Under the pieces are notes generated by a model that worked only from the letters and a program-made list of their open reading frames with translations, ran no database searches and was not told where the DNA came from. Of a stretch of 64,000 nucleotides of DNA, positions 22,390 to 33,124 are shown piece by piece (within the stretch, counting starts at the first letter, position 1; each line of letters starts with the position of its first letter). A program made the position numbers and the translations under genes. This DNA is from Hermetia illucens (Eukaryota > Arthropoda > Insecta > Diptera > Stratiomyidae): positions 122,774,027-122,838,026 of the forward strand of contig NC_051852.1 of assembly GCF_905115235.1 (NCBI RefSeq). The letters are read 5' to 3'.

Positions 22390-23815
22390 CATATCGTTAT
22401 TATCCTTCATCCTTTACTTCATGCGATGGATGTACACATCCATAACAAAACCCATTTTGATGTATGCATGCATCGTCTGGTGGCCAAGACTGAACTTTGC
22501 TATCAGCAGGAAGCTGCTAACGCAGATTCAGAGACTTGGTTGCCTAAGTATTACTGAAGCAATGAGTACTACGCCGACTGCGGCACTTGAAGCTATCCTA
22601 AATTTACCTCCCATTCACTTGGAGGTGAAACGGAAAGCAGCCAACGACGCATATAGGCTCGATACCATTGGGGCGTGGAAAGGCGGCCAATCAAACGAAC
22701 ATGCGTCTATCTGGAAATTCCTTGCAAAACATCCGGTAGCCCTGATACCGACCGATCATATGGTTTCCAGATTCGTCTTTGAAAAGACATTCACTGTCGT
22801 AATCACCGAAAGAGAAGAATGGTCGACAAGTGGCCATGAGTCTTTTCAGATTACAGACCTAATAATCTTCACAGACGGATCAGTCATGGAGGATGAATCG
22901 GGCGCAGGGGTGTTCTCGGAGAATCCAATTATAGAACTGGCCCGACCCCTCGGAAAAATGACGACCATATTCCAGGTGGAGATATATGCCATTTCATTGG
23001 CAGAAGAAGAATGTCTGCGACAAAAATGGAGGGGTCGCACCATTCGAATCTGTTCCGACAGTCGGGCGGCATTATCAGCACTAAATGGCAATAACAGATC
23101 AAGCCAGTTGGTGTGGAGTTGTCATCAGGTGCTGCTGAAACTTAGCCGACTGAACGAAACATTCCTGATGTGGGTGCCGGGGCACTCCAACATCACCGGT
23201 AATGAGGAGGCTGACAGACTAGCTCGCCTAGGGTCTGGATCCACAATGGTGGAGCCACAACCAGCTCTTGAAATACGACCATCTACTGTCAAGTCTACTC
23301 TGAAAGGTGAAATTGCAAGGATTCACGCAACCGAGTGGAGACATTTGGACTCTTGTCGGCAAGCGAAAATCCTTGTGAACGAGCCTAGGGCCACTAGAGC
23401 GGCATTTTTGTTGTCCCTTAAGAAGTGGGACATGAAAACCCTAGTTGGGCTTTTGCCGGGACACTGCTCCTTAAACTACCGTATCGAAAAAATTGGGGCA
23501 GTGGTTTCGGCTATGTGCAGCCAATGTGAGGAGGAGGAGGGACGGCCCTGCGCTTTTTATGCAGCTGCCCGGCATCCTCAGATCTCAGACGAAGACACCT
23601 TGGCAAGGTTTTCTTCAATGAAGAATCTGCACACTCTCTGCCTATGGAGAATGTTCTCAGGTTCGTTAAAGTCTGCGAACACCGTACGCGGGAAGCCATT
23701 GAATAGGCAACTTACGGGGATAGTACAATGGGCCTAACAATGGCCTGAGTGCTCGGAGCTGTGGCTCCCCCCAGTTAACTAACTACTTCATGCGATTAAT
23801 GAATAAAAATAAAAC
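22390..23815 (+). mobile_element. 5'-truncated LINE with RNase H domain (I/LOA group)
   Basis: Plus-strand LINE 3' part. It begins in the RT thumb (ILMYACIVWWPRL, LGCLSITEAMSTTPTAALE), continues through a complete RNase H, and ends with a short 3' UTR ('gtgctcggagctgtggctcc', 'cccccagttaacta'). Two related pieces, a degenerate one at 60600-61194 and the 3' end alone at 52712-52945, define its end. It is truncated at the 5' side; no endonuclease or RT core is present. Confidence 0.85.
22421..23737 (+). CDS. RT-thumb/RNase H open reading frame of the LINE
   Basis: 438 codons without a stop. The RNase H catalytic set is visible: Asp in TDGS (about residue 151), Glu in FQVEIYAIS, Asp in CSDSRAALSA, and the GHSNITGNEEADRLA block with His and Asp. 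It ends with a LINE tail (VGLLPGHCSLNYRI, then a Cys-containing segment AMCSQC and DEDTLARFSSMKNLHTLCLW). By family knowledge RNase H removes RNA from the RNA-DNA hybrid during retrotransposition. The zinc-knuckle-like CHC segment seen in relatives is interrupted between AMCSQC and the DEDTLARF block, suggesting a small in-frame deletion. It is probably a relic, since RT and endonuclease are missing. Confidence 0.8.
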   Translation: MRWMYTSITKPILMYACIVWWPRLNFAISRKLLTQIQRLGCLSITEAMSTTPTAALEAILNLPPIHLEVKRKAANDAYRLDTIGAWKGGQSNEHASIWKFLAKHPVALIPTDHMVSRFVFEKTFTVVITEREEWSTSGHESFQITDLIIFTDGSVMEDESGAGVFSENPIIELARPLGKMTTIFQVEIYAISLAEEECLRQKWRGRTIRICSDSRAALSALNGNNRSSQLVWSCHQVLLKLSRLNETFLMWVPGHSNITGNEEADRLARLGSGSTMVEPQPALEIRPSTVKSTLKGEIARIHATEWRHLDSCRQAKILVNEPRATRAAFLLSLKKWDMKTLVGLLPGHCSLNYRIEKIGAVVSAMCSQCEEEEGRPCAFYAAARHPQISDEDTLARFSSMKNLHTLCLWRMFSGSLKSANTVRGKPLNRQLTGIVQWA

Positions 23816-24056
23816 CTTTTCCTTCTCCAATCCTTATATTTCCACCATACTTAGTCTAGACAGAATTGATCGCTTGATCCACCAAAATGAAACTGAATGA
23901 AATGAACTTTGTCATACACTTACATCTTTATATGTATTAATGCCTCATTACCTAACATAATCCCTGGAACAGCTACATAAATAGAACTACTATGAAAAAT
24001 GGTAAATGCTCACAGTGCGAGCTATCAGACAAAAACTGACTTCCATTTACATCCCC

Positions 24057-25270
24057 CTACAAAACGAAGGGGAATATGGCCTTGCGCCCTTTGGGGTAGT
24101 CGCTGAACTCCTTCCTGTAGTTGCGGTGCTTGCCCAGCGCCCAGACAGCCATCTGCCAACCGCCGGCGATCGCGAACAAGAACGCTGGAATGCACTGGGT
24201 CATCACGGAGAACGACACCCATGCACCGATTTCGTACGTATAGTTGGGGCACGACACGAAACTACCATAAAGATAACAATAAAAAATATGACAATTAATT
24301 CCGGCATAGATAAAAGAGAAATGCGGCACTCACTTGAACAGACTCGTCAATGGGTTGCCGTCCGGTCTTGGGATTTTCCGAACTTTCGAACCTGGGGGCC
24401 TTAAATTTCTCAAATTGACGTGAATAGAGAAATTGCCCAATTCGCAGAGCTATCAGCCAAAAAAGATGAGCGAACAAATCGAAAGCATCCAGTTAATTAC
24501 TCGATTCGTTACAGTGAAAGTCTTACAAGTCTTACCAAGAATGCAGCCAGACCAGCGAACACCTGAACGGCGCAGGGTGAGGTGAACAGCGGGTGATTAA
24601 CGTGATAAGCCACATAAGCCGCGAAGCCCCAGTAGTAAGAACAGTTTTTGAAGAGGTTCCGTATGGGCATCGTGTTGTGCGAGAACCTATGCACGAAGAT
24701 CGTCTCCATCAGCCGCTTTACATAATGCACTGACCAGCAAGCCGCTGCGATACTGCGGACGGGCAAAAAATGTAGAAATAGGTTAAAGGTCGGTCACTTT
24801 CACTCGCGTCTTATCGCGCCATGCTAAGGTCTAAGGAAAACTCACTGTGTCGTGGTGGAAATCGGTAACGAAGCATCTGCGCCATAGATCAGCTGAGGCC
24901 GCTGATAGAATAGCAAGTACACGGCCAGTGGGCCGGCATATTCCGCGAGGAACACTGTCTTCCAGCCAATTTGCGGGCCCAGGTCTTTGAGGTAGAGCTT
25001 GCTCCCATCGCGGATTCCCAGTGACTGAAGGGTCTCAGTGTCTTTCACTGGTTTCCCGCGGGCTTCCAGTCGAATTGATTGTCGATCTGGATGAGGTGCC
25101 TTCTTTATTTGACTTTTAATTATATCCTTCAGCTCTGTTACTGTCGTCTGCGGCTTCACCTTGCATTTCCCGAATGATTTAGAGCCGGAGGTGGCGAGAA
25201 TTTCAATCTACAACAGTCAACAATTAGAAATATGTTGACTCAAAGGTTGATTAGGTCAACTCACCTCCAT
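24057..25270 (-). CDS. TECR: Very-long-chain (trans-2,3) enoyl-CoA reductase
   Basis: Five exons on the minus strand: 25265-25270, 24846-25207, 24536-24752, 24334-24449 and 24057-24261. All junctions are GT/AG, total 906 nt, 301 aa (human TECR is 308). Residues 1-90 form the family's ubiquitin-like N-terminal domain (VTELKDIIKSQIKKAP, DGSKLYLKDLGPQIGW). The rest is a multi-pass steroid 5-alpha-reductase-type domain with HYVKRLMETIFVHRFSHNTM, LGNFSIHVNLRNLRPPGSK, SCPNYTYEIGAW (about 237-248) and the C-terminal KEFSDYPKGRKAIFPFVL. It catalyses the last, NADPH-dependent step of fatty acid elongation in the ER membrane, reducing trans-2-enoyl-CoA. The first coding exon is only ATG GAG. The Drosophila orthologue is Sc2. 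Nothing is missing, and neighbours are LINE debris on both sides. Confidence 0.95.
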
Positions 25271-25784
25271 TATTATACAGCTAAGCGGATAATTATTCAA
25301 ATGTAAATAATCTAGACAGCACAGACCTTAAAACAACCAACGAGGCACAAAGTACACAGTCAAGTGGCCAGCGGCGAGTTAAACCCACTTTGATTCCCCA
25401 TCCCACTACCGACTTTTGAATGACATGTCAAACCTAAACGACACCACTCGAATGAAGATGGCACTTTATTACATATTAGGATCCCGAATCGGTTCGTGCA
25501 CAAGATACAGTAACTGCAGCAAAATCAGCAAAACCGTCAGGGAATCAACTTATTAGGGGCGCATTTTCAGCGGATTTCAGTAGTGCTAACGAATATCAGA
25601 AACAGATTTAATATTATTTTGAAAGTATTTCGAGTATATTGGAAGCTTTTTCCGAAGGAACTTTGTTCAGTTGCAATCGAAGTTTTTCCACTAGATAACA
25701 AATTTCATATCTTATTTTTCATATTTATTTATTTTTATTTTATTTTTCATCACAACTTCGATATTTTTTCTCATTGCTAGAGTC
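25271..25784. other. TECR upstream region, no further gene
   Basis: Sequence 5' of the TECR start, presumably its leader and promoter, followed by AT-rich sequence. I see no clear TATA box or second gene, although the region up to about 25450 is the natural place for the TECR promoter. Confidence 0.4.
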
Positions 25785-26960
25785 TCCTCTAGGTCCTTCC
25801 TTTCTTTCGAGGGACTCAATCGCAGCTCAGGCAATCGGGTGAGGTGCAGATACTGGCGATATCTTTTACGTCCTTTGAGAAACTGAGTATCTCACCATAC
25901 CGTCTCTTCAAATATTCCTTGATGGTAAAGATCAGTCTACGTGTTCATCAACCCCTTTCCGAGCGTTCCCAACGCTCTTGCCATCCTTGCATGTTTCTCC
26001 CTTCCGGAGATCTTTTTCGGCGATACAGGAGCGATAGTCATCTCATCTGCGAACGAGTTAATCGACGTGATGAACGCTCTATCATTTGAGACAGTCCTGA
26101 AGACAAAGCAGGCTGTCCTTTTAGACTGCCCTCACTTTATGAGCGTCAGCTTAGATTTGCGATCCTTTTCCCCTAGGGAAAGGTCGAACTCACCAACTTA
26201 GCTATAAGCAACCTAGAAATACACCGTGGCCCTCCAACGTTCAACATCATTCTCGCCAGGACCATGCTTGCAATAGATGTTTTGTCGCAAACATTCTGCA
26301 CGTTTTGTGTCTATCATCACTTCCAAGGATCTGGTGGCCGGCTTGGAAGCGGTGATATCATTCCCAATTTGAATGCCCATGTGTATAACTCAGCATATTC
26401 AAGATGCTTCGCGCCTACTATGTATGTAGTCACCGAAACCCACCGCCGGAGCAGGAAGACTAACTTTCAAACGGTATATAGGTTGGAGGGTTCGGGTGGC
26501 GGGAAAATGGCCGCAAATTGGAGGAATCTTTCCAAAAACGTTGTTCCACCGCAGTGAGCTAAATAGGGAGCATTGTCGGGCAAATGCGAAGGCAACATAC
26601 TGCTGGGATCCCCCATCGGTGCTATAGCAAAACATCCGTTTTAGTAAGTAGCTGTCGACAATAGCAGCGAGATAAGCGGGAATGTCAATCTTCGCTAGAG
26701 ATTTTCATATGATTACAACTGGTCGAATTGAATACATTTTTCACGTCCAGGGTCACCACCAGGGAATATTTGTTGGTACTGTCCTTCCCATAAATTGCAT
26801 CTTCGGCCCAGCCAGTAACCAATTTGATGGCATCCGGTTTGCAGAGATGAATGGCCTCTGAATCCTATTATCACGATTCGCTACTCCATAGGTTTACGTC
26901 GACCTCCGAGTAGACCTTCTTAATACTCTTGCACCGCCGGATGGCCAACTCCAGCCTTTT
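25785..26960 (-). mobile_element. R1-type LINE fragment (RT core to C-terminal tail)
   Basis: Minus-strand, frame-broken. Near 26690-26960 it reads RRCKSIKKVYSEV then DAIKLVTGWAEDAI and KYSLVVTLDVKNVFNS (RT block A), which are hallmarks of the R1 group. Near 26230 it reads LMPNVGGPRCISRLLIAKLVSS, and near 25850-25960 ends in a 'GRWTHRLI...RHGEVNFYLTQFLSGHG'-like tail, here strongly decayed. The block between A and the tail is partly missing. An old, broken element. Confidence 0.65.
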
Positions 26961-27600
26961 GCGGACTTTATATATTTTTTTCTAATAATTTGTTATTTGA
27001 TTTCAACCATACATTGGAAGCTTCAAATGAATTTCAAATATTAAAAACTAGTAAATTATTTACATAATTCAATTCAATTTAAATTAAGTTAAGGCGCAAG
27101 TTTTTAGAGTGGTGATCAATATTAGTTAATTAAAAAAACAGCAACATTGTTTTAAACTGCCAGTACAGGCGGAGGGGGGAGGGGAGTCAATTCCTTTCAG
27201 CCGCTTGAATTTCCGATGAGACAAAACTCTCTTAGCAATGGTGCTCTTTTGACTCCTCAGTGTGGCTTGTGTGTTTATTAACAGAACACTCAATTTATTT
27301 ATTTCCACTATCGTCCTGGTTTCCAAGTCTTTATGGAGATCAACGTTCCGGAAATACCAGGGAGCACCGGATATACATCTCGGAAATTTAGACTGAGACT
27401 ACTAAAGCAGATTAATGTTGGATGGTTTGACAGAACCCGCTACTTAAATTCCATAAGTTCATACAGGGTTAAGCACCGATTTGTAGATAAACAACAACAA
27501 AGAGAGCGGTGATTTTTTGTGAAGCATTCACAAAAAATGTTTGAACTTAAGTTTCATTTGTTGATTTTTCGCTTCTATGTATCGTTTCTTTGGCTTAAAA
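26961..27600. other. Gap without recognisable gene
   Basis: AT-rich intergenic sequence. No ORF with a familiar motif and no clear repeat boundary was seen. Confidence 0.45.
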
Positions 27601-27604
27601 ATCA

Positions 27605-28749
27605 TAAGTCGCAAGGATCCGATGGAATTACAGCCGAATTGGTTAAATCTTAGAGTGAACTTATGCTCTGACTGACTAGGCTGACCCTGACCAATGTGCG
27701 AGGTCAGATAAAAGCAGCAGGATCACTCTCAAGACCATTCGACGTCACCAACAGTCAAATGCAAGGGGATGCCCTATCATGCGTCCTCTTTAACCTGGCC
27801 CTGGAAAGAATGATCTGTGATGCTGAGGTTTACGGGTTTACCCGATTGGTACGATCCTCTTTTAAGTCCACTCAACTACTCGCCTATGCTGACGATGCAT
27901 CATGGGAAGAACGACCCGAGACGTACAAACTGCCTTCATCCAGGTCGAGCAGCGGCGATTGGCGCAAAATCTTTGGCTGCAAATCAATGAAGGCAAGAGA
28001 AAATATATGGTGGGAACCTCAGCTACAAAAAAACAACCAACCAACAACATCAAACCGCACTTGTGAAATGGGGAGAATAAAAATATGAGACTTCAACTTT
28101 GAGACCGTTGATAATTTCTCCTGTCTAGGGTCAAAAATCACACACAAATCGTAGCTGTTATTGGAGATACGACGACGAAATCCGCGCACGGTTGTTGGCA
28201 GCCAACAGAGCCTATTTCAGCTTACAAAAACTGTTCCGCTCGAAATGTCTCACCATAGGGTCAAAGCTCTTACTGTACAAGACAATGATCTTGTCAGTTC
28301 TCATGTATTCCTCGGAGACTTGAGTTCTTAGCAAGAAGAATTGCGAACTCTTCGCCGCGTTCGAGAGAAGAATCCTCCATACATTTTTTGGCTCCCTACA
28401 TGAGAATAGACGATTCCGTAGCCTACTCGTACCTAACGTCGAAATCCATGAGCGATACTACGACCGTCTGGTTGTGGATAAAATCCGGCTCAACAGGTTG
28501 CGGTGGGCGGGTCACGGGTATGTATGAGGATGATCGAGCCCGGAAAGTCTATAAGGGCAATATCTATGGTAGAAAAAGAAGACGAGGCAGACCCTGCCTG
28601 AGATGGAACTATGGCGAAGGTCCGGACGCCAGACAATTCTTAAGGATATCGAATTGGTGGACCTCGGCGCAAAACCGGGATGTCTGGAGTTCTTTATTAA
28701 GGCAGGCCTAGACCGGATACCGGTTGTTGCGCCGACGATGATGATGATG
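27605..28749 (+). mobile_element. LINE family A, plus-strand copy (5'-truncated)
   Basis: Family A in the opposite orientation to the copies at 1-21 kb. It starts in the RT N-terminus (SQGSDGITAELVKS near 27615), includes TRLTLTNVRGQIKAAGSLSRPFDV, a damaged YADD region near 27885, the thumb (28200-28320) and the C-terminal GRKRRRGRPCLRWNY, and ends in 'gatgatgatgatg' at about 28735-28749. Several frame breaks. Confidence 0.83.
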
Positions 28750-29880
28750 TAGAGGCATCTAATTTCATTGAAACGGTCAAGCACTTCTCGATCATAATTT
28801 TTGGGTTTGCCTTGCATATTCCACATATTTGAGATGGGTCTCCTGCAATAGTATTAAATAATTTTCTATCTATCATCTTAAAGTGAAAACTGTGTTTCAT
28901 ATTGAGCAGCAATTGTGAAAATTTGATCTTTGACTTTTTCAATTTCCGGTAATATTGAAGACTAGGTTTCTATGTGAAATAGAATGTCGAGTGGTCTACA
29001 GAATGGAGTAGATGATGGTCGTGGATTTTGGAATTTTTCTTAAGCCGTAAAGGAACAATGCAAATAGAAAACAAATGTTGTTCGGATTTATCTAGATTGC
29101 ACTCCTGAATTTTTTTTTTTGTAAGTTGCGTGGCCACTGCTTCCATCACAGCCCCATTTGTACGTCATATACGTCATAACTAGTTCACGCTACCTTGTTT
29201 GCTCTATAACCATCTTTTGTACCTTCAATATCCTTTGCACCGTGTGATCAACTTAGCTTTGTAGAGTGACTTCCGCTGAAACATCAGTAATAGATACTGT
29301 ATCAAGATAACATTTTTTTTTTTGCTGGCAATATGCCATAATATGATCGATAAATGAAACTCTCGCTATTTCACTTCTCACTTCTGCAAAGTTCTTTGAA
29401 GGCCGACCTGAAGTGGAGCTAAAACTGTTTATAGCAGGCCATTTTCTTGACAAAGCGGATGTGAAATTTCAAATTATTCTTTTTAATTGATTATTATTTT
29501 CGATGGAAGCGTGTTCTTTACACTCAAATATTGAGAATACGTGGGTAGTTACGGCAAAAGATTTTTGTTTGGTTCTAACTTCCCGCACCAAACGTTGTAG
29601 AGCACCTTTTTTGAAACGAACATTTTCGATCGAAGGACAGGAAATAACTTCCTTCATAGGCAAAATCTGGCAGCTAAACTAAAAAAGAAATCAAAAGCGA
29701 TTATTTGCCTGTTTCCAAAACACCTAACAATACTGCAAATGGTAGTGAAAACTAAGGTTGGAAGTTTAGAGGAAAGTTGGTAAAATTTCCGAAATTAAAA
29801 AAGAAATTACGTACAGCTTATTTCGACGCTTATTCCAATAACGGTTAAAATAATTTTTAATTTGATATATTTTAATTTTT
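28750..29880. other. Gap without recognisable gene
   Basis: About 1.1 kb of AT-rich sequence with T runs at 29109 and 29311. Short ORFs here show no motif I recognise. Confidence 0.45.
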
Positions 29881-29881
29881 A

Positions 29882-30330
29882 CCTTATTAAAATCGGTTCA
29901 ATGTCTGTCTGTCTGTCTGTCTTCTGTCACAGGCACTTTTCTCAGAAACGGCTATACCAATTGACACGAAATTTGGTAAGAAGGTGGGACCTCGGGACCC
30001 CCAGACATGCGGTGAATGATATCCTTCTAGGTTGAGATTTAGGGGGGTCCCCATACGTGTAAAAGGGGGGTGTAACATTTTTTTTCACCAAATATAGCCA
30101 CGTGGGGTGTCAAATGAAAGGTCTCGATTAGTACTTTTCGAAACCAGTCTTAGTTTTCAGATTTATTGGAAGCTCAAAGTGGTCTCTACCATGTAAATTT
30201 ACAACCCGAAGTACAAAATCTGACATGCTAAATGCGTATTCTTTACGGGCTACAATCAAATATACTCACACAAGAAGCAAACAAAACCTGAAGCGCCCAA
30301 CTTCCGGTTTCCCGACTTGTTTTATTTTCT
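29882..30330 (+). repeat. Full-length noncoding interspersed repeat (CTGTCTGTC ... CCGACTTG)
   Basis: About 450 bp beginning 'ttattaaaatcggttc' and a (gtct)n run at about 29900-29922, and ending 'ggtttcccgacttg'. Both ends recur elsewhere in the window: the GTCT end at 13331-13388 (inverted), 35890 and 50150 (inverted); the CGACTTG end at 12135 (inverted), 14768 (inverted) and 37412. No ORF and no clear terminal inverted repeat was seen, so the class (MITE, SINE-like or other) is open. Confidence 0.7.
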
Positions 30331-30689
30331 GTTGCCTATTTTACAATGAAACTTCGAAAAAACTACCTGCGAAATAGTTGCATACCAATTGCTCTCTCTA
30401 TGATGAAAGCATCAACATGTAACATGCTCAATTTAGCATAGAATTACAAAGTGTTGATACTGTTATATTTTGCGGGCATTGCAGTTTCATTAGCATAACA
30501 TTTTACGAATTTTTGCGCTAAATACTACATCTGCATCCCGAATTACTGATACCGCGGGGTAACATAACAATTTCATTTCGATAAGAAGTTTGAAACGCAA
30601 TGGGACGACAAGGCAGATTGGAACGCCGTAACAGTGATCTGTGGCTTAAGGGGTTATGTCTAGTTGTAATTTTGGAAAAATCGATTTTT

Positions 30690-30849
30690 AAAATGTACGA
30701 TGGAGCGATGGCGTAGGTCAGGACGCCAGACAGCTTTTAGGGATATCGAATTGACGAACCTCGGCGCAAAACCGGGATGTCTTGAGTTCCTTATTAAGGC
30801 AGGCCTAGACCGGATACTGGTTGTTGCGCCGTTGATAATGATGATGACA
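30690..30849 (+). mobile_element. LINE family A, 160 bp 3' tail
   Basis: Severely 5'-truncated A copy: the last part of the RT C-terminus and 3' end ('ggcctagaccggatac', 'ggttgttgcgccgttg') followed by an 'ataatgatgatga' tail. It sits inside the TTAA transposon, so it inserted after that transposon did. Confidence 0.85.
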
Positions 30850-31130
30850 TACATTTAAGTGCATTCTCTAAAAAATTTAAATCCATCCGACAAATATTTT
30901 TGAAGATACAAGCATATTTGTTAGACCGTCTCTAAGCGTTCGAAAGTAGGCGGAGAATGGACCGAAGTAGCAGCTTTTTTTCTAACCTGTTATACGTTTG
31001 AAGACCCTCGCTATTGTGTTTGTAACTATAGAAGTCTTTACCACCTAATGTAGCTGACGCTTTACTCCCAATTTATACAGACCTCAGTAATAAAATATTA
31101 TTAGAGAGATGTGTCGGCGATTTTACTCAA

Positions 31131-31374
31131 AATAACAACGAGAGCAATCAGATAATGTGGGAAATTTCTCCAAAAATTATTCCATCTGGTTCTAAAATCG
31201 TTGAAATAGCTGCTTACGTTGCTGCCGGCATGTTTAATGAAAGGAAAACGTCTCTCCTTTATTACATGAGAGCCCTGGGAATATCACTTGGACCCAATGT
31301 CCATGCTTACGTCGAAAAAGAGGACTCAAAGCGCATTGTGTTTTCAAAACCCGGGGAGCACGATTTCTCTTAAA
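31131..31374 (+). pseudogene. Transposase C-terminal fragment (Kolobok/Mutator-like domain)
   Basis: Reads NESNQIMWEISPKIIPSGSK, VEIAAYVAAGMFNER and YMRALGISLGPNVHAYVEKED. This lines up with NESFNNVIWARVPKTTF and the ...VLHHLVIEPGKFC...DIERIQ block of the transposase at 53.7-55.6 kb, with low identity, so the two elements belong to the same superfamily but different families. Only about 80 residues survive; nothing upstream in the element is recognisable. Confidence 0.6.
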
Positions 31375-32100
31375 CGGCTGAACCGATCGCTTTCAAATTT
31401 TTACAAAATATTCTTAGATATATTTCCCAGGTATTAATATTAATAAGAATAAACTTTTTAACAATTATTTCGATTTTTGTGACCACTTTATATTAGAAAT
31501 TTCTTTGAAAATTGGAACTTTTTTTATAAAGCCGCCATTTCTTCAAAAATCAAAATTTTCGCTATTGCTTCGATTAATATCTGTATTTATTAATCAACTA
31601 TTATACATAATTTTTTTTCTTGCTCACCACCGAGCACCTTTTTTTGAAGGACCTCCTAGGAGATCGTTTGCGGAGGCCGTACAATTTCATATTTTTAAAA
31701 ACGGACTACGGAAGTTACAAATATAAGAAATACACGAACTGTACATAATAATAATTTATTCATTAAATAAAAGGTCCCCTTATAAAAAAAATTATGAAAA
31801 AACGCGTTTTTTTTGGCTTTGAAACTAGGCATAACCCCTTAAATCAAAAACTGATTACGTGGTACACTCACGAGTCTCTCATAGCAAAACGAGAGGATGC
31901 GAGGGACACTAATTCAAGAAAGATGTACTTAAAGCCATTGGGTCAGCATACCAATATATTTCAGGTGGAAAATCTAACTTCCGAAAAAACTGTAGTGGGC
32001 GGAATATTGCAATCCTAGCCGACAGTCATTGAGCTAACAACGCATTTAAGTCCAACCAGGAGAATTTGTACCTAGTATTGGAATGTATAAATAAACTGAA

Positions 32101-33124
32101 TTCGTTTCTTTATATTCTCTTCCATTCATTCCATATTTCTCTAATGAAAAAAATTTTTTTATGGAACATTATTGTTACTTGCTGATAAGCTGCTGTAGCT
32201 TTCTGATAATAAGACAAATTGGAAATCAATTTTTATCGTTTACAAGTGTAATCGATATTTTATAAACAACATTCATACTGCTTGCTACATTATTTAAAAA
32301 TAAAACAACTTCTGCAAATCCTAAAACTTTAAACATTTTTCATCCATTCAAACCCAACGGTCCTATCATGAATAATCTCACTAGGAGTTCCTGGCTGAAT
32401 ATGTCGCAGCATTAAATACTCAAACCAACTTCTACCCATTACACATGGATCCAATCAGGGCTCTGCTATTCCTTTCGCACAACCTGAAAGTCTTTACTCA
32501 TTTCACTCCCACCGTCAGGAATGCGGCGCTCGATGTTAAGATCAATGGAATGTTTTGTACATGAATTCAGCTTCAAGTATTCACGCATACAATTTACGAG
32601 CGGACTCAACAAGTGTCAAACGCGCTGTGCACGATCGCGGAATTTTAAACGATTTTGGCCCTATTCCGGTAGTGAGAATACTTTTCGAAGTGAACGTGCT
32701 GACAACGTGACAATAACTGACAAAGTGTGCAAATAATTCCATGGAAAGTGGCCTCGGTTAACTGAAAAACTCGTTGCAAAGTTAAATATTTCCTCCTGCA
32801 TAGTGCTCGACTACTGGCTCACTACCACATGCACCAACTGTCTTCTAGATGAGTTACTTTTGACGCTTCGTTCGAGTTTTGTTTTTTTTCCGGGTCCTTT
32901 TTTGAATTCCTCAGCGACTTTGACGTCGGAATGCATGGGCCCAAATAGAAGGTTTCTCCGCGCCGTTCGCCAAGCATGATCGCTTATAAGTCACAATCAA
33001 TCCATCAGAATGTGAAAAGCATCGAATTAGAAGGCGTCCAAGTTCATTGACCAAAAGCGGGTTACTCGCTTGAATCTTTCGTATGAGCCAGATATCCCCC
33101 GCCTTGTTTATTGTAAATAATTGA
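32101..33124. other. Upstream region of the XK-related gene
   Basis: Intergenic sequence before the XK-related start. 32520-32780 is less AT-rich than its surroundings and could hold a first noncoding exon or promoter. I see no decisive TATA or initiator motif and no other gene. Confidence 0.35.

Larger units (their letters stand above)
30650..31838 (+). mobile_element. TTAA-flanked DNA transposon remnant (Kolobok-like)
   Basis: 1189 bp bounded by TTAA at 30646-30649 and 31839-31842. The terminal inverted repeats are GGGGTTATGTCTAGTT (left) and its reverse complement with one mismatch (right, GGGGTTATGCCTAGTT). TTAA duplication with G-rich ends fits the Kolobok superfamily; piggyBac also uses TTAA but has different ends. 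Inside lies a transposase fragment (31131-31374), so it is an internally deleted relative of a longer element. A LINE A tail has inserted within it at 30690-30849. Superfamily naming is inferred. Confidence 0.8.
30558..32100 (+). mobile_element. LINE RNase H remnant split by a TTAA transposon
   Basis: The left part (30558-30649) reads FDKKFETQWDDKADWNAVTVICG. The right part (31843-32060) reads NQKLITWYTHESLIAKRE and continues LGQHTNIFQVE. If the insert 30650-31838 and one TTAA are ignored, the two halves are in one frame and match the linker and first strands of a LINE RNase H (ITWYTDGS-like, FQVEIYAI-like). The right part later loses frame but still shows an ILADS-like third motif near 32010. 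The RNase H active-site Asp of TDGS reads His here. This is a different subfamily from 22390-23815. Confidence 0.65.

Noticed and set aside
24006-24404. 132-codon plus-strand ORF
   Set aside because: Antisense to TECR exons 4 and 5.
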